A stretch of DNA of 64,000 nt from JACQGZ01 sp036004665. Its GTDB lineage: Bacteria; Sysuimicrobiota; Sysuimicrobiia; Sysuimicrobiales; Humicultoraceae. Within the stretch, counting starts at the first letter, position 1, and each line of letters begins with the position of its first letter. Location of the stretch: the NCBI GenBank assembly GCA_036004665.1, contig DASYRG010000042.1, forward strand, positions 8,017-72,016, in the 5' to 3' direction. Shown here in pieces: positions 15,780 through 24,101 of this stretch. The position numbers were made by a program, and so were the translations under genes. The notes under the pieces are model-generated. The model was not told the DNA's origin and ran no database searches. It was given only the letters and a program-made list of their open reading frames with translations.

Positions 15780-16021
15780 GGCGCGTCGTGGTCGGGGTGC
15801 GGCGGCGCTCCAGATAATGCTTGGCACTCTACGATTCCACCTGCCCGGTTTCCTCTCTGCTGACTCCTCGCAAAAGGCGAGCGCTGTGCGGGCGCATGGG
15901 TGGATCCTCCCCCACGAGGCGCTCTGTCGCTTTGTTGTTGAGTTAGATTACGTCAGCGATGGGGACAAACGCATTCCCTCGACAGGGGGATTTTTGATCC
16001 TCTAAAGGAGGATTCTTCGAA

Positions 16022-16108
16022 TTGCCAAACAGGGAAACGAGTTTGAAGTTAACTCGGTGGAGATTCACCGCAAGTCCTTCAGAACTGTGGCGCGCCCCGG
16101 AAGGGTAG
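16022..16108 (+). CDS. Putative 28-aa small ORF with strong ribosome-binding site
   Basis: AAAGGAGG (16004-16011) is followed after 10 nt by TTG (16022) and 28 sense codons to TAG; the peptide begins MPNRETSLKLTRWRF. The GC content is lower than in flanking genes. The near-consensus Shine-Dalgarno is the main support, and no family is recognised. The message may instead be a structured leader, since the ORF spans two hairpins. Low confidence that a peptide is made. Confidence 0.25.
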   Translation: MPNRETSLKLTRWRFTASPSELWRAPEG

Positions 16109-16156
16109 AAGGAGGCCAGCCCGGGGTGGGCCGGTCTGCGAGAGCCGGCCCGAGCC

Positions 16157-16248
16157 AAAAAAAAGCGCCCCGGCCCATCGAGCCAGGACGCTGAAACCTT
16201 CGTCCCGAGGGGGACCTTAGTCCCGCATCCTCCTCAGGTGGGCCGGGG
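16157..16248 (-). terminator. Rho-independent terminator / attenuator-like structure ending in T8
   Basis: On the minus strand CCCCGGCCCA (16248-16239) pairs with TGGGCCGGGG (16177-16168), a 10-bp GC stem, followed by CGC and eight T (16164-16157). The wide loop contains GGGAC, GTCCC, GGGACG and CGTCC blocks that can pair in mutually exclusive ways (1:2, 2:3 or 3:4), as in transcription attenuators. The 5' arm lies inside the 14-codon ORF. Confidence 0.65.
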
Positions 16249-16261
16249 TCTGCCTATGCAT
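16217..16261 (-). CDS. Putative 14-aa leader peptide
   Basis: ATG at 16261 follows AAAGGAGGTGAG (16280-16269), an almost perfect anti-16S match, with 10 nt between GGAGG and ATG. It encodes MHRQTPAHLRRMRD and stops at TAA in the loop of a GGGAC/GTCCC hairpin. Codons 5-8 are the 5' arm of the terminator stem, so a translating ribosome would prevent that stem from forming. AGGTG of the ribosome-binding site can also pair with CACCT inside the ORF. The peptide is Arg/His-rich. No known leader family is recognised. Confidence 0.45.
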   Translation of the reverse strand: MHRQTPAHLRRMRD

Positions 16262-16318
16262 GCTCGGCCTCACCTCCTTTCTCTTTAGCCAGCTCAAACC
16301 TGGCGTCAGACAAGCAGG

Positions 16319-16348
16319 ACGATACCAGGGGGGGTGGGAGGCTGTCAA
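16319..16348 (-). promoter_or_regulatory. Sigma-70-type promoter for the small-ORF transcript
   Basis: Minus strand: perfect TTGACA (16348-16343), 18-nt spacer, TATCGT (16324-16319). The predicted start near 16312 yields a transcript of about 155 nt ending at the T8 at 16157. Confidence 0.6.
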
Positions 16349-16411
16349 CGGCTCGTGCGGCGATTCCACTGGGGGACTTCTGGCGCGTCGTCATGGACGG
16401 CGTTCTTGGGC

Positions 16412-17092
16412 ATGAGAACGGTAATGAGCAAGTGGATCATGATTGTGACCGCAGCCGCGCTGGCGCTGGCGGCGGGTTCTTCCAGGGTGGGTGCGGGCGC
16501 CTCACCCGCGCTGCCGCCGTCGCTCCGGGCCGGAGCGGAGTGGGTCTACCGTCACACCGTGACGGAGGACGGCCAGACGAAGAGCGGCACCTCCACCATG
16601 ACGTACAGAGGGCTGGCGACCTACCGCGGGACTTCCCATCACCTGGTGGAGTATTCGCTGACGCTGGTCCCCGGCGCGGTAGAGCGCCAGTTTCTGGTGT
16701 GGGACCGGGGCTACTTCCGTCAGGCGGCCGCGGTGCTGACCGATGGGGCCGTTACCCTCGAGATCGTCTTCGACCGGCCCATCGCCCTCGGGGGCGTGCA
16801 GGAGACCCGTAGCGGCGGTGCGCAGATCTACGAGAACGGCGCGCTGAAGGGCACCGCGCTCTGGAAGACCGCGGTGGTGAACCGCGGGACCGCCAGGATC
16901 ACCGTGCCCGCCGGTACCTTCTCGACGACCCGGTGGGAAGGCACCTATACTCTCGGCGAGCTGCGGCAGGAGTTCACCGTCTACATGGTGGGCGCGCACG
17001 AGATGCGCGCGGAGATCGACGTCTTCGTCGGCGGGTCGCTGACGAAGAGGGACCGCCTCGATCTCATGCGCGGCCCTCTCGAGGTCCGCTGA
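16412..17092 (+). CDS. Exported protein of unknown function
   Basis: About 226 aa with a signal peptide (MSKWIMIVTAAALALAAGSSRVGAGA region). The mature part is beta-rich with alternating Thr/Tyr/Val strands (WVYRHTVTEDGQTKSGTST, TARITVPAGTFSTTRWEGTY), similar in feel to periplasmic DUF3108-like beta-barrel proteins, but I do not recognise a family with certainty. ATG 16412 or 16424 are both possible; the second begins the signal peptide directly. It is convergent with the lipoprotein gene at 17107 (14-bp gap). Confidence 0.72.
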   Translation: MRTVMSKWIMIVTAAALALAAGSSRVGAGASPALPPSLRAGAEWVYRHTVTEDGQTKSGTSTMTYRGLATYRGTSHHLVEYSLTLVPGAVERQFLVWDRGYFRQAAAVLTDGAVTLEIVFDRPIALGGVQETRSGGAQIYENGALKGTALWKTAVVNRGTARITVPAGTFSTTRWEGTYTLGELRQEFTVYMVGAHEMRAEIDVFVGGSLTKRDRLDLMRGPLEVR

Positions 17093-17106
17093 AGCGGTGC
17101 TCACTC

Positions 17107-17532
17107 TCAGGGGGTGGGCGTAGCCTCCCTCCGCCGGCCCCAGGCGAGATTAATCCGGATGACACCCCGCAGTTCTTCCTGCACCTGGATAGCGTAGAAT
17201 TCCTGGCGGCGCGCGTCCGTCAGGTACCGATCGTAGCGCCGCCCCGCATCCTTCCGGGCTTCGTTGGTAAACGTGGAGGACCAGTCTGAAGGGTGGAGGC
17301 CGGCGTAGAAGTCGCGCACCCGTTCGTAGGGCGCGCGCACCCTGTAGTCGGTGCGGCGCCACGCCGCCGGGCCAAACCCAAAGGCTCGCCCCTGGTACTC
17401 TCCCTGGCCGATGATCTCCGCGCGCGGGTAGCGCGGCAGGATGCCCACCTCACCGCGCGGGCCGCACCCGACCACGCCGGCAGCGAGGAGGAAGGCGGCG
17501 AGCAGCAGGGCCGCCGCGATCCGCCCGCTCAC
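17107..17532 (-). CDS. Small lipoprotein of unknown function
   Basis: 141 aa. The N-terminus is a lipoprotein signal (AAALLLAAFLLAAGVVGC) with the lipobox Cys at about residue 22. The mature domain (ILPRYPRAEIIGQGEYQG, DYRVRAPYERVRDFYAGLHP, QEELRGVIRINLAWG) looks like a small alpha/beta domain seen in bacterial lipoproteins that follow a variable loop; no function is known to me. The start is GTG at 17532, overlapping the stop of the upstream gene (GTGA), so the two are translationally coupled. Confidence 0.78.
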   Translation of the reverse strand: MSGRIAAALLLAAFLLAAGVVGCGPRGEVGILPRYPRAEIIGQGEYQGRAFGFGPAAWRRTDYRVRAPYERVRDFYAGLHPSDWSSTFTNEARKDAGRRYDRYLTDARRQEFYAIQVQEELRGVIRINLAWGRRREATPTP

Positions 17533-18035
17533 GGTCCGAAGACGATTCGAATGACTTCCCGGTCGGCCGGCACGTAGGAGAGAAAATCGCGCACGGGGTT
17601 GAAAGGGCCCCGACCCTTGGACTGCACCAGGACCTTGAGGGTCCCGACCTTGCCGTCCGGACACCGCTGCCCGTTCGTGTAGGTCTCGCCGGGCACGGTG
17701 ATGCTCGTGGCGCTAATCCTCACCTGTGTCCCCCGGAAGAAGGCGCCGAGCGAGGCACGCCGTCCGCTGGAGGCGGCGCTGGCGGGATGGATATGGATGA
17801 TCCCGTCGCCGTGTGTGTGCACGTCCCCGGGTGAGGGCCGCAGCGGAGGCAGGGGTTTGCCGCATACTTGAATCGTGTAAGGCGCGTGCCAGTGGTCACC
17901 GACGCCGGGCCCGCGCGGCTGCCGGCTGAGCACCGCCAGCATCACGCCGAAGGCGGCGATGACGGCGACCGTGATCGCCCAGGGCCAGGGGAATCGACGC
18001 GGCGGAGTCCGCTCTCGCCGCACTCGCCGAGACAC
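17529..18035 (-). CDS. Membrane-anchored His-rich protein (HTHGDGIIHIHP motif)
   Basis: 168 aa: basic N-terminus, one membrane segment (PWAITVAVIAAFGVMLAVLS, about 17-36), then an extracytoplasmic domain containing GDHWHAPYTIQVCGKPLPP and VHTHGDGIIHIHP. The His spacing suggests metal binding. Proteins with this motif occur as hypotheticals in Actinobacteriota and Chloroflexota; the role is not known to me. GTG start at 18035. It forms a two-gene operon with the lipoprotein downstream. Confidence 0.8.
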   Translation of the reverse strand: MSRRVRRERTPPRRFPWPWAITVAVIAAFGVMLAVLSRQPRGPGVGDHWHAPYTIQVCGKPLPPLRPSPGDVHTHGDGIIHIHPASAASSGRRASLGAFFRGTQVRISATSITVPGETYTNGQRCPDGKVGTLKVLVQSKGRGPFNPVRDFLSYVPADREVIRIVFGP

Positions 18036-18088
18036 GGCTCCTATTCTAGCGTCGGCGGCATTGATGAGGGAGGGGATTCTCCCGGGGC

Positions 18089-19861
18089 GTGGGAAAGTAC
18101 CGGGTCGTGAGGTCTCGCTTCTCTCGTCCCCTCCTCGGCGCTCTCCTCGTTGTCCTCCTGCTGGTCGTCGTCGGAGTTGGAGCGCAGTGGCTCGCCCGCG
18201 TCAGTTTCTCCTCCATCGTCAGCTATCCCGCGCCCGTCGCGGTCACGCTGGAGCCCGGCGCTCCCGGCCCCGCGCTCAGCCGGCGCGTGGTCATGGTCGT
18301 GATCGACGGCCTGCGCATGGACGCCTTCCAACGGATGGGCCTCCTCGAGCGATACCGCCGCCGTGCCTCACTCTGGCGGGTCTGGGTGGATGAGCCGTCG
18401 CTCTCCTTTCCCGGGTGGACGGCGATCCTCTCAGGGGCGCCTCCGGAGATCAGCGGCGTGACCACCAACTGGTATCGCGGCGCGGTGAAGGTCGATCACC
18501 TCATGGCGGCGGCGAGACGGAGTGGGTTGAGCACGGCCGCGGCGGGGAGCGCGGGCTGGGGTCAGCTCTTCGCCGGCAGCATCGAGGATTTCGTTGGGGT
18601 GTCGGAACCCGGGTACACTGATCTGCCCGGGATCCACGCGACGACCTTCGCTGTGACCACAGCCGCGGAGCGGATCCTCCGCGAGGGCCGGGCGCGGCTC
18701 GTGCTGCTGCACTATCCCGCGCCGGACCTGATGGGGCACGGCTTCGGCGCCACGAGCCAGGCCTACGCGGACGCCGTCCGCGCCATCGATGAGGATCTCA
18801 CCCGGCTGCTGGGACATCTCGACCTCGAGAGCACCACGGTCGTCATCACCTCCGACCACGGCCACATCGATTCCGGCGGCCACGGCGGATGGGAGCGAGT
18901 AGTCAAGGAGGTGCCCCTGCTGTTCCTCGGCGCGGGCATCGCCCCGGATGAGTGGCCGGAACCGCGGCGCCACGCCGACATCGCCCCCACGGTCGCAGCG
19001 CTGCTCGGGGTGCGGATCCCGGCGCACAGCGTGGGGAGGCCGCTCATCGAGGCGCTCGCCGAGATCCCCGGCGGGCTGGAACAGCGCTGGAGCGTCCAGC
19101 AGGCCCGCCTGTTCGACGCCTACTCCGTGGCCGTCCTGGGCCGGCACGAGCCGGTCCTGACGAGCCCCCTGGGCGGCCCCGACCCTGAAGCGATCATTAG
19201 AGTGTCCGATGAACTGTCCCGGCAGATGGCCAGGTGGCGCGCCGAGGCGTTGGCGCGCGACCGGGCACGGCGGCTGCCCTTTATCATCCTGGCTGCCGTG
19301 CTGCCTCTCGCCTACCTCTTCGTCGGCCGCCCGCGCCGCGACCTCGTCCCCGCCCTGGCCGGCGCCGCGGTCTTCTCGGGGGTGAACTTCGGGCTCTACT
19401 TCGGCAAGGGCTACTACTACTCGCTCAGCCTGATCAACCGCGAGGAGCTCCTCCAGCCGTTCCTCCTGGCCCGCACCATCGACGCGGCGATCGCGGTCGC
19501 CATCGGCGCGCTGGTCGCGGGGTGGGCCGCCAGACGCCGCGGGGTGCGCGCGGCGGCGCTGACGGGCGTCAGCACGAGCTTCTTCGCCGCCTACCTGATG
19601 GTGGCCCAGGTGCTCCCCTTTGTCCTGAACTGGGGAATCCGCTTTCGTTACTACCTGCCGGACCTGCGGGCCGGGTTCAAGTTCTACCTCGACCTGCTGG
19701 CGCTCACCCCGGTGGGGCTGCTGGGGCTGCCACTCGTCGCGGTGAGCCTGTTGGGATATGCGCTGGGACGGGGGACGGACCGGCTGACAGGAGGACGGCG
19801 GCGCCCGGCGGCTACACCGGATAGCCCATCATCTGCAGCTGCTCCCGGCCGTCCGGAGTAA
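18089..19861 (+). CDS. Membrane-bound alkaline phosphatase-superfamily phosphodiesterase
   Basis: 590 aa. One N-terminal membrane anchor (LLGALLVVLLLVVVGVGAQW) is followed by a type I phosphodiesterase/nucleotide pyrophosphatase domain (about 65-340) with VVMVVIDGLRMDA, the nucleophile-containing SLSFPGWTAILSG, HYPAPDLMGHGFG and TSDHGHIDSGGHGGWE metal ligands. The last 200 residues hold 4-5 membrane spans. The layout recalls GPI-ethanolamine phosphate transferase-like enzymes that transfer or hydrolyse phosphodiesters in envelope lipids or glycans. The substrate is unknown. The 3' end overlaps the convergent DUF59 gene by 50 bp. Confidence 0.88.
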   Translation: MGKYRVVRSRFSRPLLGALLVVLLLVVVGVGAQWLARVSFSSIVSYPAPVAVTLEPGAPGPALSRRVVMVVIDGLRMDAFQRMGLLERYRRRASLWRVWVDEPSLSFPGWTAILSGAPPEISGVTTNWYRGAVKVDHLMAAARRSGLSTAAAGSAGWGQLFAGSIEDFVGVSEPGYTDLPGIHATTFAVTTAAERILREGRARLVLLHYPAPDLMGHGFGATSQAYADAVRAIDEDLTRLLGHLDLESTTVVITSDHGHIDSGGHGGWERVVKEVPLLFLGAGIAPDEWPEPRRHADIAPTVAALLGVRIPAHSVGRPLIEALAEIPGGLEQRWSVQQARLFDAYSVAVLGRHEPVLTSPLGGPDPEAIIRVSDELSRQMARWRAEALARDRARRLPFIILAAVLPLAYLFVGRPRRDLVPALAGAAVFSGVNFGLYFGKGYYYSLSLINREELLQPFLLARTIDAAIAVAIGALVAGWAARRRGVRAAALTGVSTSFFAAYLMVAQVLPFVLNWGIRFRYYLPDLRAGFKFYLDLLALTPVGLLGLPLVAVSLLGYALGRGTDRLTGGRRRPAATPDSPSSAAAPGRPE

Positions 19862-20138
19862 GGCGCTCCGGCGTCCAGGGCGGGCTCCAGACGAAATCGA
19901 CTTTCACGTTCTCGACCCCGATCGCCGCGAGCTTGTTCTCGATTTCGCCGGCAATGGCCGGGCCGACCGGGCAGCCCATCGCGGTGAGGGTCATTTTGAT
20001 CTGCACGCCGTGGTCGCTCTGCGCCAGGTCGTAGATGAGGCCAAGATCCCAGATGTTCACCGGGATCTCCGGATCGAAGATACTCTGCAGGACCCCGATG
20101 ACCTGTTCCTTGCTGACCGTCTCTTCCACCGTCATCAC
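19812..20138 (-). CDS. DUF59/MIP18-family Fe-S assembly protein (SufT/PaaD-like)
   Basis: 108 aa with the family core SIFDPEIPVNIWDLGLIYDL, KMTLTAMGCPVGPAIAGEIE (conserved Cys) and VDFVWSPPWTPERLTPDGR. Members assist Fe-S cluster maturation or hydroxylase assembly. No suf or paa genes are adjacent. The C-terminal 16 codons overlap the end of the phosphodiesterase gene on the other strand. GTG/ATG start at 20138, 80 bp from the divergent UPF0182 gene. Confidence 0.92.
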   Translation of the reverse strand: MMTVEETVSKEQVIGVLQSIFDPEIPVNIWDLGLIYDLAQSDHGVQIKMTLTAMGCPVGPAIAGEIENKLAAIGVENVKVDFVWSPPWTPERLTPDGREQLQMMGYPV

Positions 20139-20217
20139 GACTCCTTCATCTCACCTTCTCTTAGAGTATACGACGCGGCAAGGGGCTCGTTGCCTCGTGG
20201 CGAAGACGTGACGTGCG

Positions 20218-22968
20218 ATGCGGTTTGGCCTCCGCCTGCTGATTCTCGCGCTGCTGGTGATCCTCTTCATCCTCGCCCCGACGCTGGCGCGCTGGTACAC
20301 GGACTGGCTCTGGTTCGGCGAGGTCGGCTACCGCCGCGTCTTCTGGGTGCCGCTGCTGTCGCGCATCGGCGTGACGCTGACGGTGGGAAGTCTGCTCTTC
20401 GTGCTGCTCCTGCTGAACGTGCTGCCGATCCTGAGGCGGTTCCGGGCGGCCCCCGATGTCCTCGAGATGGAGGCGCGGGGGCGCGGCCGGTTCGCTCGCC
20501 GCCTGCGCCGCGGCCTCCCCGGCTTCCGCCTGGCTGTGATCGTCATCGCCCTCGTCTCCTTCGTGGTGGGACTGGGCGCCTCGGGGCGGTGGACGATGTT
20601 CCAGCAGTTCGTCTACGCCGCGCCCTTTGGGGTGCCCGATCCACTCTTCGGCATCGACGTCGGGTTCTTCGTGTTCAAGCTGCCCGTCTACCAGTGGGCG
20701 TCCGGGTTCCTGTTCAACTGGCTGATCGTCGCGCTGGCCATCGTGCTCGTCGGCTCCTACCTGGACATGGCTCCCCTCCTGGTGCGGGGCCTCTGGTCGG
20801 TGCCGCTGCGCGTCCGCGCTCACGTCTCATTGCTGGTGGGCCTGATCCTGCTGGCCCGCGGCTGGGGATTCTGGCTGGATGCCTACGGCCTGGTCTACTC
20901 CCCCACCGGCGTCGTCACCGGCGCCGGGTACACCGACGTGCACGTGGTGCTTCCCGCCCTTCGGGTGATGACCGTCTTCTTCGTCCTCGCCGCCGCGCTC
21001 ATGTTCGCCAATGTCCGCCTCCGCACGCTGCGGCTGGCGGCGGTCGTCATCGTCGTCACCGCGGTGGCCTGGCTGGTCGGCCTGCGCCTGGCCCCAGGCC
21101 TGGTTCAGACGCTGCGCGTCCGGCCGAGCGAGTTGACCCTCGAAACCCCGTTCATCCAGCGCAGCATCACCGGTACTCTGGCAGGCTACGGGCTTACCCG
21201 CGTGGTCGAACGGGACTTCCCCGGCCGCGCCGTGACCGCCGAAGAGGTCGCCCGTAACCGCGCGACACTCGACAACACGCGGCTGTGGGATTACCGGCCG
21301 CTGCTCACCGCCTACCGCCAGCTGCAGACGCTGCGCCAGTACTACACCTTCCTCGACGTGGATATCGACCGCTACCGCCTGCCGGCGGGCCAACGCCAGG
21401 TCATGCTGGCGGCGCGGGAAATGGACATCGCCCGCCTGGCGGTGCCCGCGCGTTCCTGGGTGAACGAGCACATGGTCTTTACGCACGGCTTTGGGCTGGT
21501 GATGAGCCCGGTCAACCGGATTTCAGAAGAAGGGATGCCGGAACTGTGGGTCCGCGACATCCCGCCGGAGAGCGTCGCCGGTCCGACGGTGTCTGAGCCG
21601 CGCATCTACTTCGGGGAACTGACCAATCACTTCGTCGTGGTGCGGACGCGCGTGCAGGAGCTCGACTTCCCCCGCGGCAACGAAAACGTCTACACGACGT
21701 ACCGGGGCAAGGGAGGGATCCGGCTCTCCTATTTCGCGCGGCTGGCCTTCGCCTACCGGTTCGCTGATCTGAAACTGGCCATCTCCTCGGACATCGGGTC
21801 GGACAGCCGCCTGCTCTTCGCCCGCAACATCGTGGCCCGGGTGCAGCGCATCGCTCCCTTCCTGCGGTACGATCGCGATCCCTACCTGGTGGTGGCCGAC
21901 GGCCGGCTGGTGTGGGTCATCGACGCCTACGCCCAATCCGACCGCTACCCCTACAGCACGCCGGTGCAGGCAGGGATCAACTATATCCGCAACTCGGTGA
22001 AGGTGGTCATCGACGCCTACGACGGCAGCGTGACCTTCTATCGCGTCGATCCCACCGATCCCGTGGCGGCGACGCTGGCGCGCATCTTCCCCGAGCTCTT
22101 CCAGCCCGCCTCGGCGGTCCCGCCGGTGCTGGCCGCGCACTTCCGGTATCCAGTGGACCTCTTCGAGATCCAGGCGTACGTCTACTCGACCTTCCACATG
22201 CGCGACCCCCGCGTCTTCTACAACCGCGAAGACGTCTGGGCCATCCCCAACGAAATCTTCGGCAGCGAGACGGTGCCGGTGGAGCCCTACTACGTGACCA
22301 TGCGCCTCGGCGACGACCGCGCCGCGCCGCCGGAGTTCGTGCTCATCCTGCCCTTCACGCCGTTGAACCGCGACAACCTGATCGCCTGGATGGGGGTGCG
22401 CAACGACGCGCCGCATTACGGAGAGATCCTGGTCTACCGCTTCCCCAAGGCGTCTATCGTCTTTGGCCCGATGCAGGTGGAGTCGCGGATCAATCAGGAT
22501 CCCCAGATCTCCTCGGCGATCACGCTCTGGAACCAGCAGGGCTCGCGCGTTATCCGCGGCAACCTGCTGGTCATCCCCATCGAGGACGGGCTGCTGTACG
22601 TCGAACCGCTCTTCCTCCAGGCCGAGCGCAGCCAGCTGCCCGAACTCAAGCGCATCATCGTCGCCACCGGGCCGCGCATCCAAATGGCGGAGACCTTTGA
22701 CGCGGCGCTCGCCGGGGTCCTCGGCCGCCCGTCGCCTCCCTCCGGCCCGGGAGCGCCTCCGCCCGTCGGGCCGCCCGGCGCGCCTGGGCCCGCGACTCCC
22801 GGGGCCGCCCCCGTAGACGAGGCGGAACGCAACCGCCTCATCGCAGAGGCCCTCGCCACCTACCGGCGCGCCCAGGAACGGCTGCGGGCGGGAGACCTCA
22901 CCGGCTATTCCGCCGAGATCGAACGGCTCGGGAAAATCCTGGAGCGCCTGGCCGCCGGCGCGCGCTGA
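20218..22968 (+). CDS. UPF0182 family (COG1615) integral membrane protein
   Basis: 916 aa, the usual size. About seven membrane spans fill the first 310 residues (for example LLILALLVILFILAPTLA and FLFNWLIVALAIVLVG), followed by a large extracytoplasmic domain with GKGGIRLSYFARLAFAYRF, DPYLVVADGRLVWVIDAYAQ, FHMRDPRVFYNREDVW and NLIAWMGVRNDAPHYGE. A Pro/Gly linker (about 840-865) leads to a helical C-terminus. The function is unknown across the family, which is widespread in Actinobacteriota, Cyanobacteria and related phyla. It starts ATG 20218. Confidence 0.96.
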   Translation: MRFGLRLLILALLVILFILAPTLARWYTDWLWFGEVGYRRVFWVPLLSRIGVTLTVGSLLFVLLLLNVLPILRRFRAAPDVLEMEARGRGRFARRLRRGLPGFRLAVIVIALVSFVVGLGASGRWTMFQQFVYAAPFGVPDPLFGIDVGFFVFKLPVYQWASGFLFNWLIVALAIVLVGSYLDMAPLLVRGLWSVPLRVRAHVSLLVGLILLARGWGFWLDAYGLVYSPTGVVTGAGYTDVHVVLPALRVMTVFFVLAAALMFANVRLRTLRLAAVVIVVTAVAWLVGLRLAPGLVQTLRVRPSELTLETPFIQRSITGTLAGYGLTRVVERDFPGRAVTAEEVARNRATLDNTRLWDYRPLLTAYRQLQTLRQYYTFLDVDIDRYRLPAGQRQVMLAAREMDIARLAVPARSWVNEHMVFTHGFGLVMSPVNRISEEGMPELWVRDIPPESVAGPTVSEPRIYFGELTNHFVVVRTRVQELDFPRGNENVYTTYRGKGGIRLSYFARLAFAYRFADLKLAISSDIGSDSRLLFARNIVARVQRIAPFLRYDRDPYLVVADGRLVWVIDAYAQSDRYPYSTPVQAGINYIRNSVKVVIDAYDGSVTFYRVDPTDPVAATLARIFPELFQPASAVPPVLAAHFRYPVDLFEIQAYVYSTFHMRDPRVFYNREDVWAIPNEIFGSETVPVEPYYVTMRLGDDRAAPPEFVLILPFTPLNRDNLIAWMGVRNDAPHYGEILVYRFPKASIVFGPMQVESRINQDPQISSAITLWNQQGSRVIRGNLLVIPIEDGLLYVEPLFLQAERSQLPELKRIIVATGPRIQMAETFDAALAGVLGRPSPPSGPGAPPPVGPPGAPGPATPGAAPVDEAERNRLIAEALATYRRAQERLRAGDLTGYSAEIERLGKILERLAAGAR

Positions 22969-23049
22969 CAGCCTGGACGACACAGACAGAGCGCGTCGGG
23001 TGTCTTCCCAGGCCCGATCACCCGGGAATGCGGGAATGGGGGAAGAGCG

Positions 23050-24012
23050 CTAGCGGTGTAAGAAGAGGGTGGTGAAGCGCGCCGCCGAGGCCTGCGGCGA
23101 GGCGATTTCTCGGAGGGAGGCCCACAGGGCCGCCAGCGTGCGCAGGATGGTGCTCTTCCCACTGGGGCAGATGGGATAGTGGAAGTTCCGCCCGCCCAGA
23201 TCGTCGTTCGTGAGGGCAAAGACCACAGGCATTGGTTCACCCAGGCCGCGGTTCATCACGGCACGCTCCTCGATGAACGGGGAGAGGTGCAGCCCGCGCG
23301 TGGGATCCTGGCAATCGATGGGGATCAGGTTGAGCGGATTGGCGTCGCTGTCGAAGTTGCGCGTCCGGTGCTGGCTGGGGTGGTGGAGGTCGAGCGCGTG
23401 GCCGACCTCATGGAGGGCCAGGGACTCGAAGTGGTTGCAGCCCCGGCCCGCCAGGCCCGGATCGAGATGATAGCAGGAGCGGGCATTGAAGATGATGTCC
23501 ACGCTGGTGATCGTGCTGCCTGGTAGCATCCGCCCGTTCGTCCCCAGGGGGCTGGCGAAGAGCACGTAGGGGACGGTCCAGGCGCCCAGCCCGCTCACTC
23601 TTGGGTACGCCTCCGGGTCGAGGGCGAAGAAGTCGATTTCCGCGCCAAAGCCCTGCCAGGGTTCCCGCGTGTCCGCCGGGGGCAACTGGGCCGCAATCCT
23701 GCCCTGTGTGCCGGTGAAACGGAGGATCGGGTGGGCGCCGGCCCACCGGTCCATCGCGCGCCGGAGCGCCTCCTCCAGGTGAGCGCAGCTGGGGCGGGGC
23801 GTATCGATGAAGTGGGGGATCAAGGCGGCGCAGAAGTCGGCGGCCAGCGCGTACTCGATGCCCCCGCCTAGGCCGCGCACACCGTTGAGGGCCAGGGAGC
23901 CGGGCACATTGGACCAGCGTGCCGCGGCGGTCAGGTCATCGGAGTGATCGTGCGGCGTGTGATTTGTCAGCGCGGGGTCCGTGACGAAGGCGGAGGCCGG
24001 TACCGGGACCAC
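23050..24012 (-). CDS. Exported matrixin-like zinc metalloprotease
   Basis: At least 320 aa. The zinc site is HEVGHALDLHH (HExxHxxxxxH, metzincin type), within SLALHEVGHALDLHHPSQ. Several Cys suggest disulfides and secretion. The frame is open upstream of the GTG at 24012 and encodes a convincing signal peptide (RRRRRACRVVALTALLCLLA then AVVPVPASA) back to about 24075, but that stretch has no ATG, GTG or TTG; CTG codons occur at 24042, 24033, 24024 and 24021. The true start is therefore probably a non-standard codon upstream of 24012. The gene follows the C45 hydrolase by about 90 bp. Confidence 0.8.
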   Translation of the reverse strand: MVPVPASAFVTDPALTNHTPHDHSDDLTAAARWSNVPGSLALNGVRGLGGGIEYALAADFCAALIPHFIDTPRPSCAHLEEALRRAMDRWAGAHPILRFTGTQGRIAAQLPPADTREPWQGFGAEIDFFALDPEAYPRVSGLGAWTVPYVLFASPLGTNGRMLPGSTITSVDIIFNARSCYHLDPGLAGRGCNHFESLALHEVGHALDLHHPSQHRTRNFDSDANPLNLIPIDCQDPTRGLHLSPFIEERAVMNRGLGEPMPVVFALTNDDLGGRNFHYPICPSGKSTILRTLAALWASLREIASPQASAARFTTLFLHR

Positions 24013-24101
24013 CGCCGCCAGCAGGCAGAGCAGCGCGGTCAGGGCGACAACCCGACAGGCCCGCCGCCGCCTCCGTCCGGCCGACGCAGGAGGGGTGCGC
24101 C

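Larger units (their letters stand above)
15780..16411. other. 632-bp intergenic region between divergent exported-protein genes
   Basis: No ordinary gene is visible here. The right half contains a minus-strand promoter, a 14-codon ORF and a GC-stem/T8 terminator (separate entries). The left half contains a plus-strand 28-codon ORF with a strong ribosome-binding site and several hairpins: ATCCTC/GAGGAT at about 15997-16013, CGGTG/CACCG around 16055-16070, and GGGCCGG/CCGGCCC around 16130-16153. A 71-codon minus-strand frame (15943-16158) has no family resemblance. Confidence 0.6.

Noticed and set aside
15943..16158. 71-codon minus-strand ORF in the intergenic region
   Set aside because: No ribosome-binding site, no family likeness, and it begins inside the terminator T-tract.
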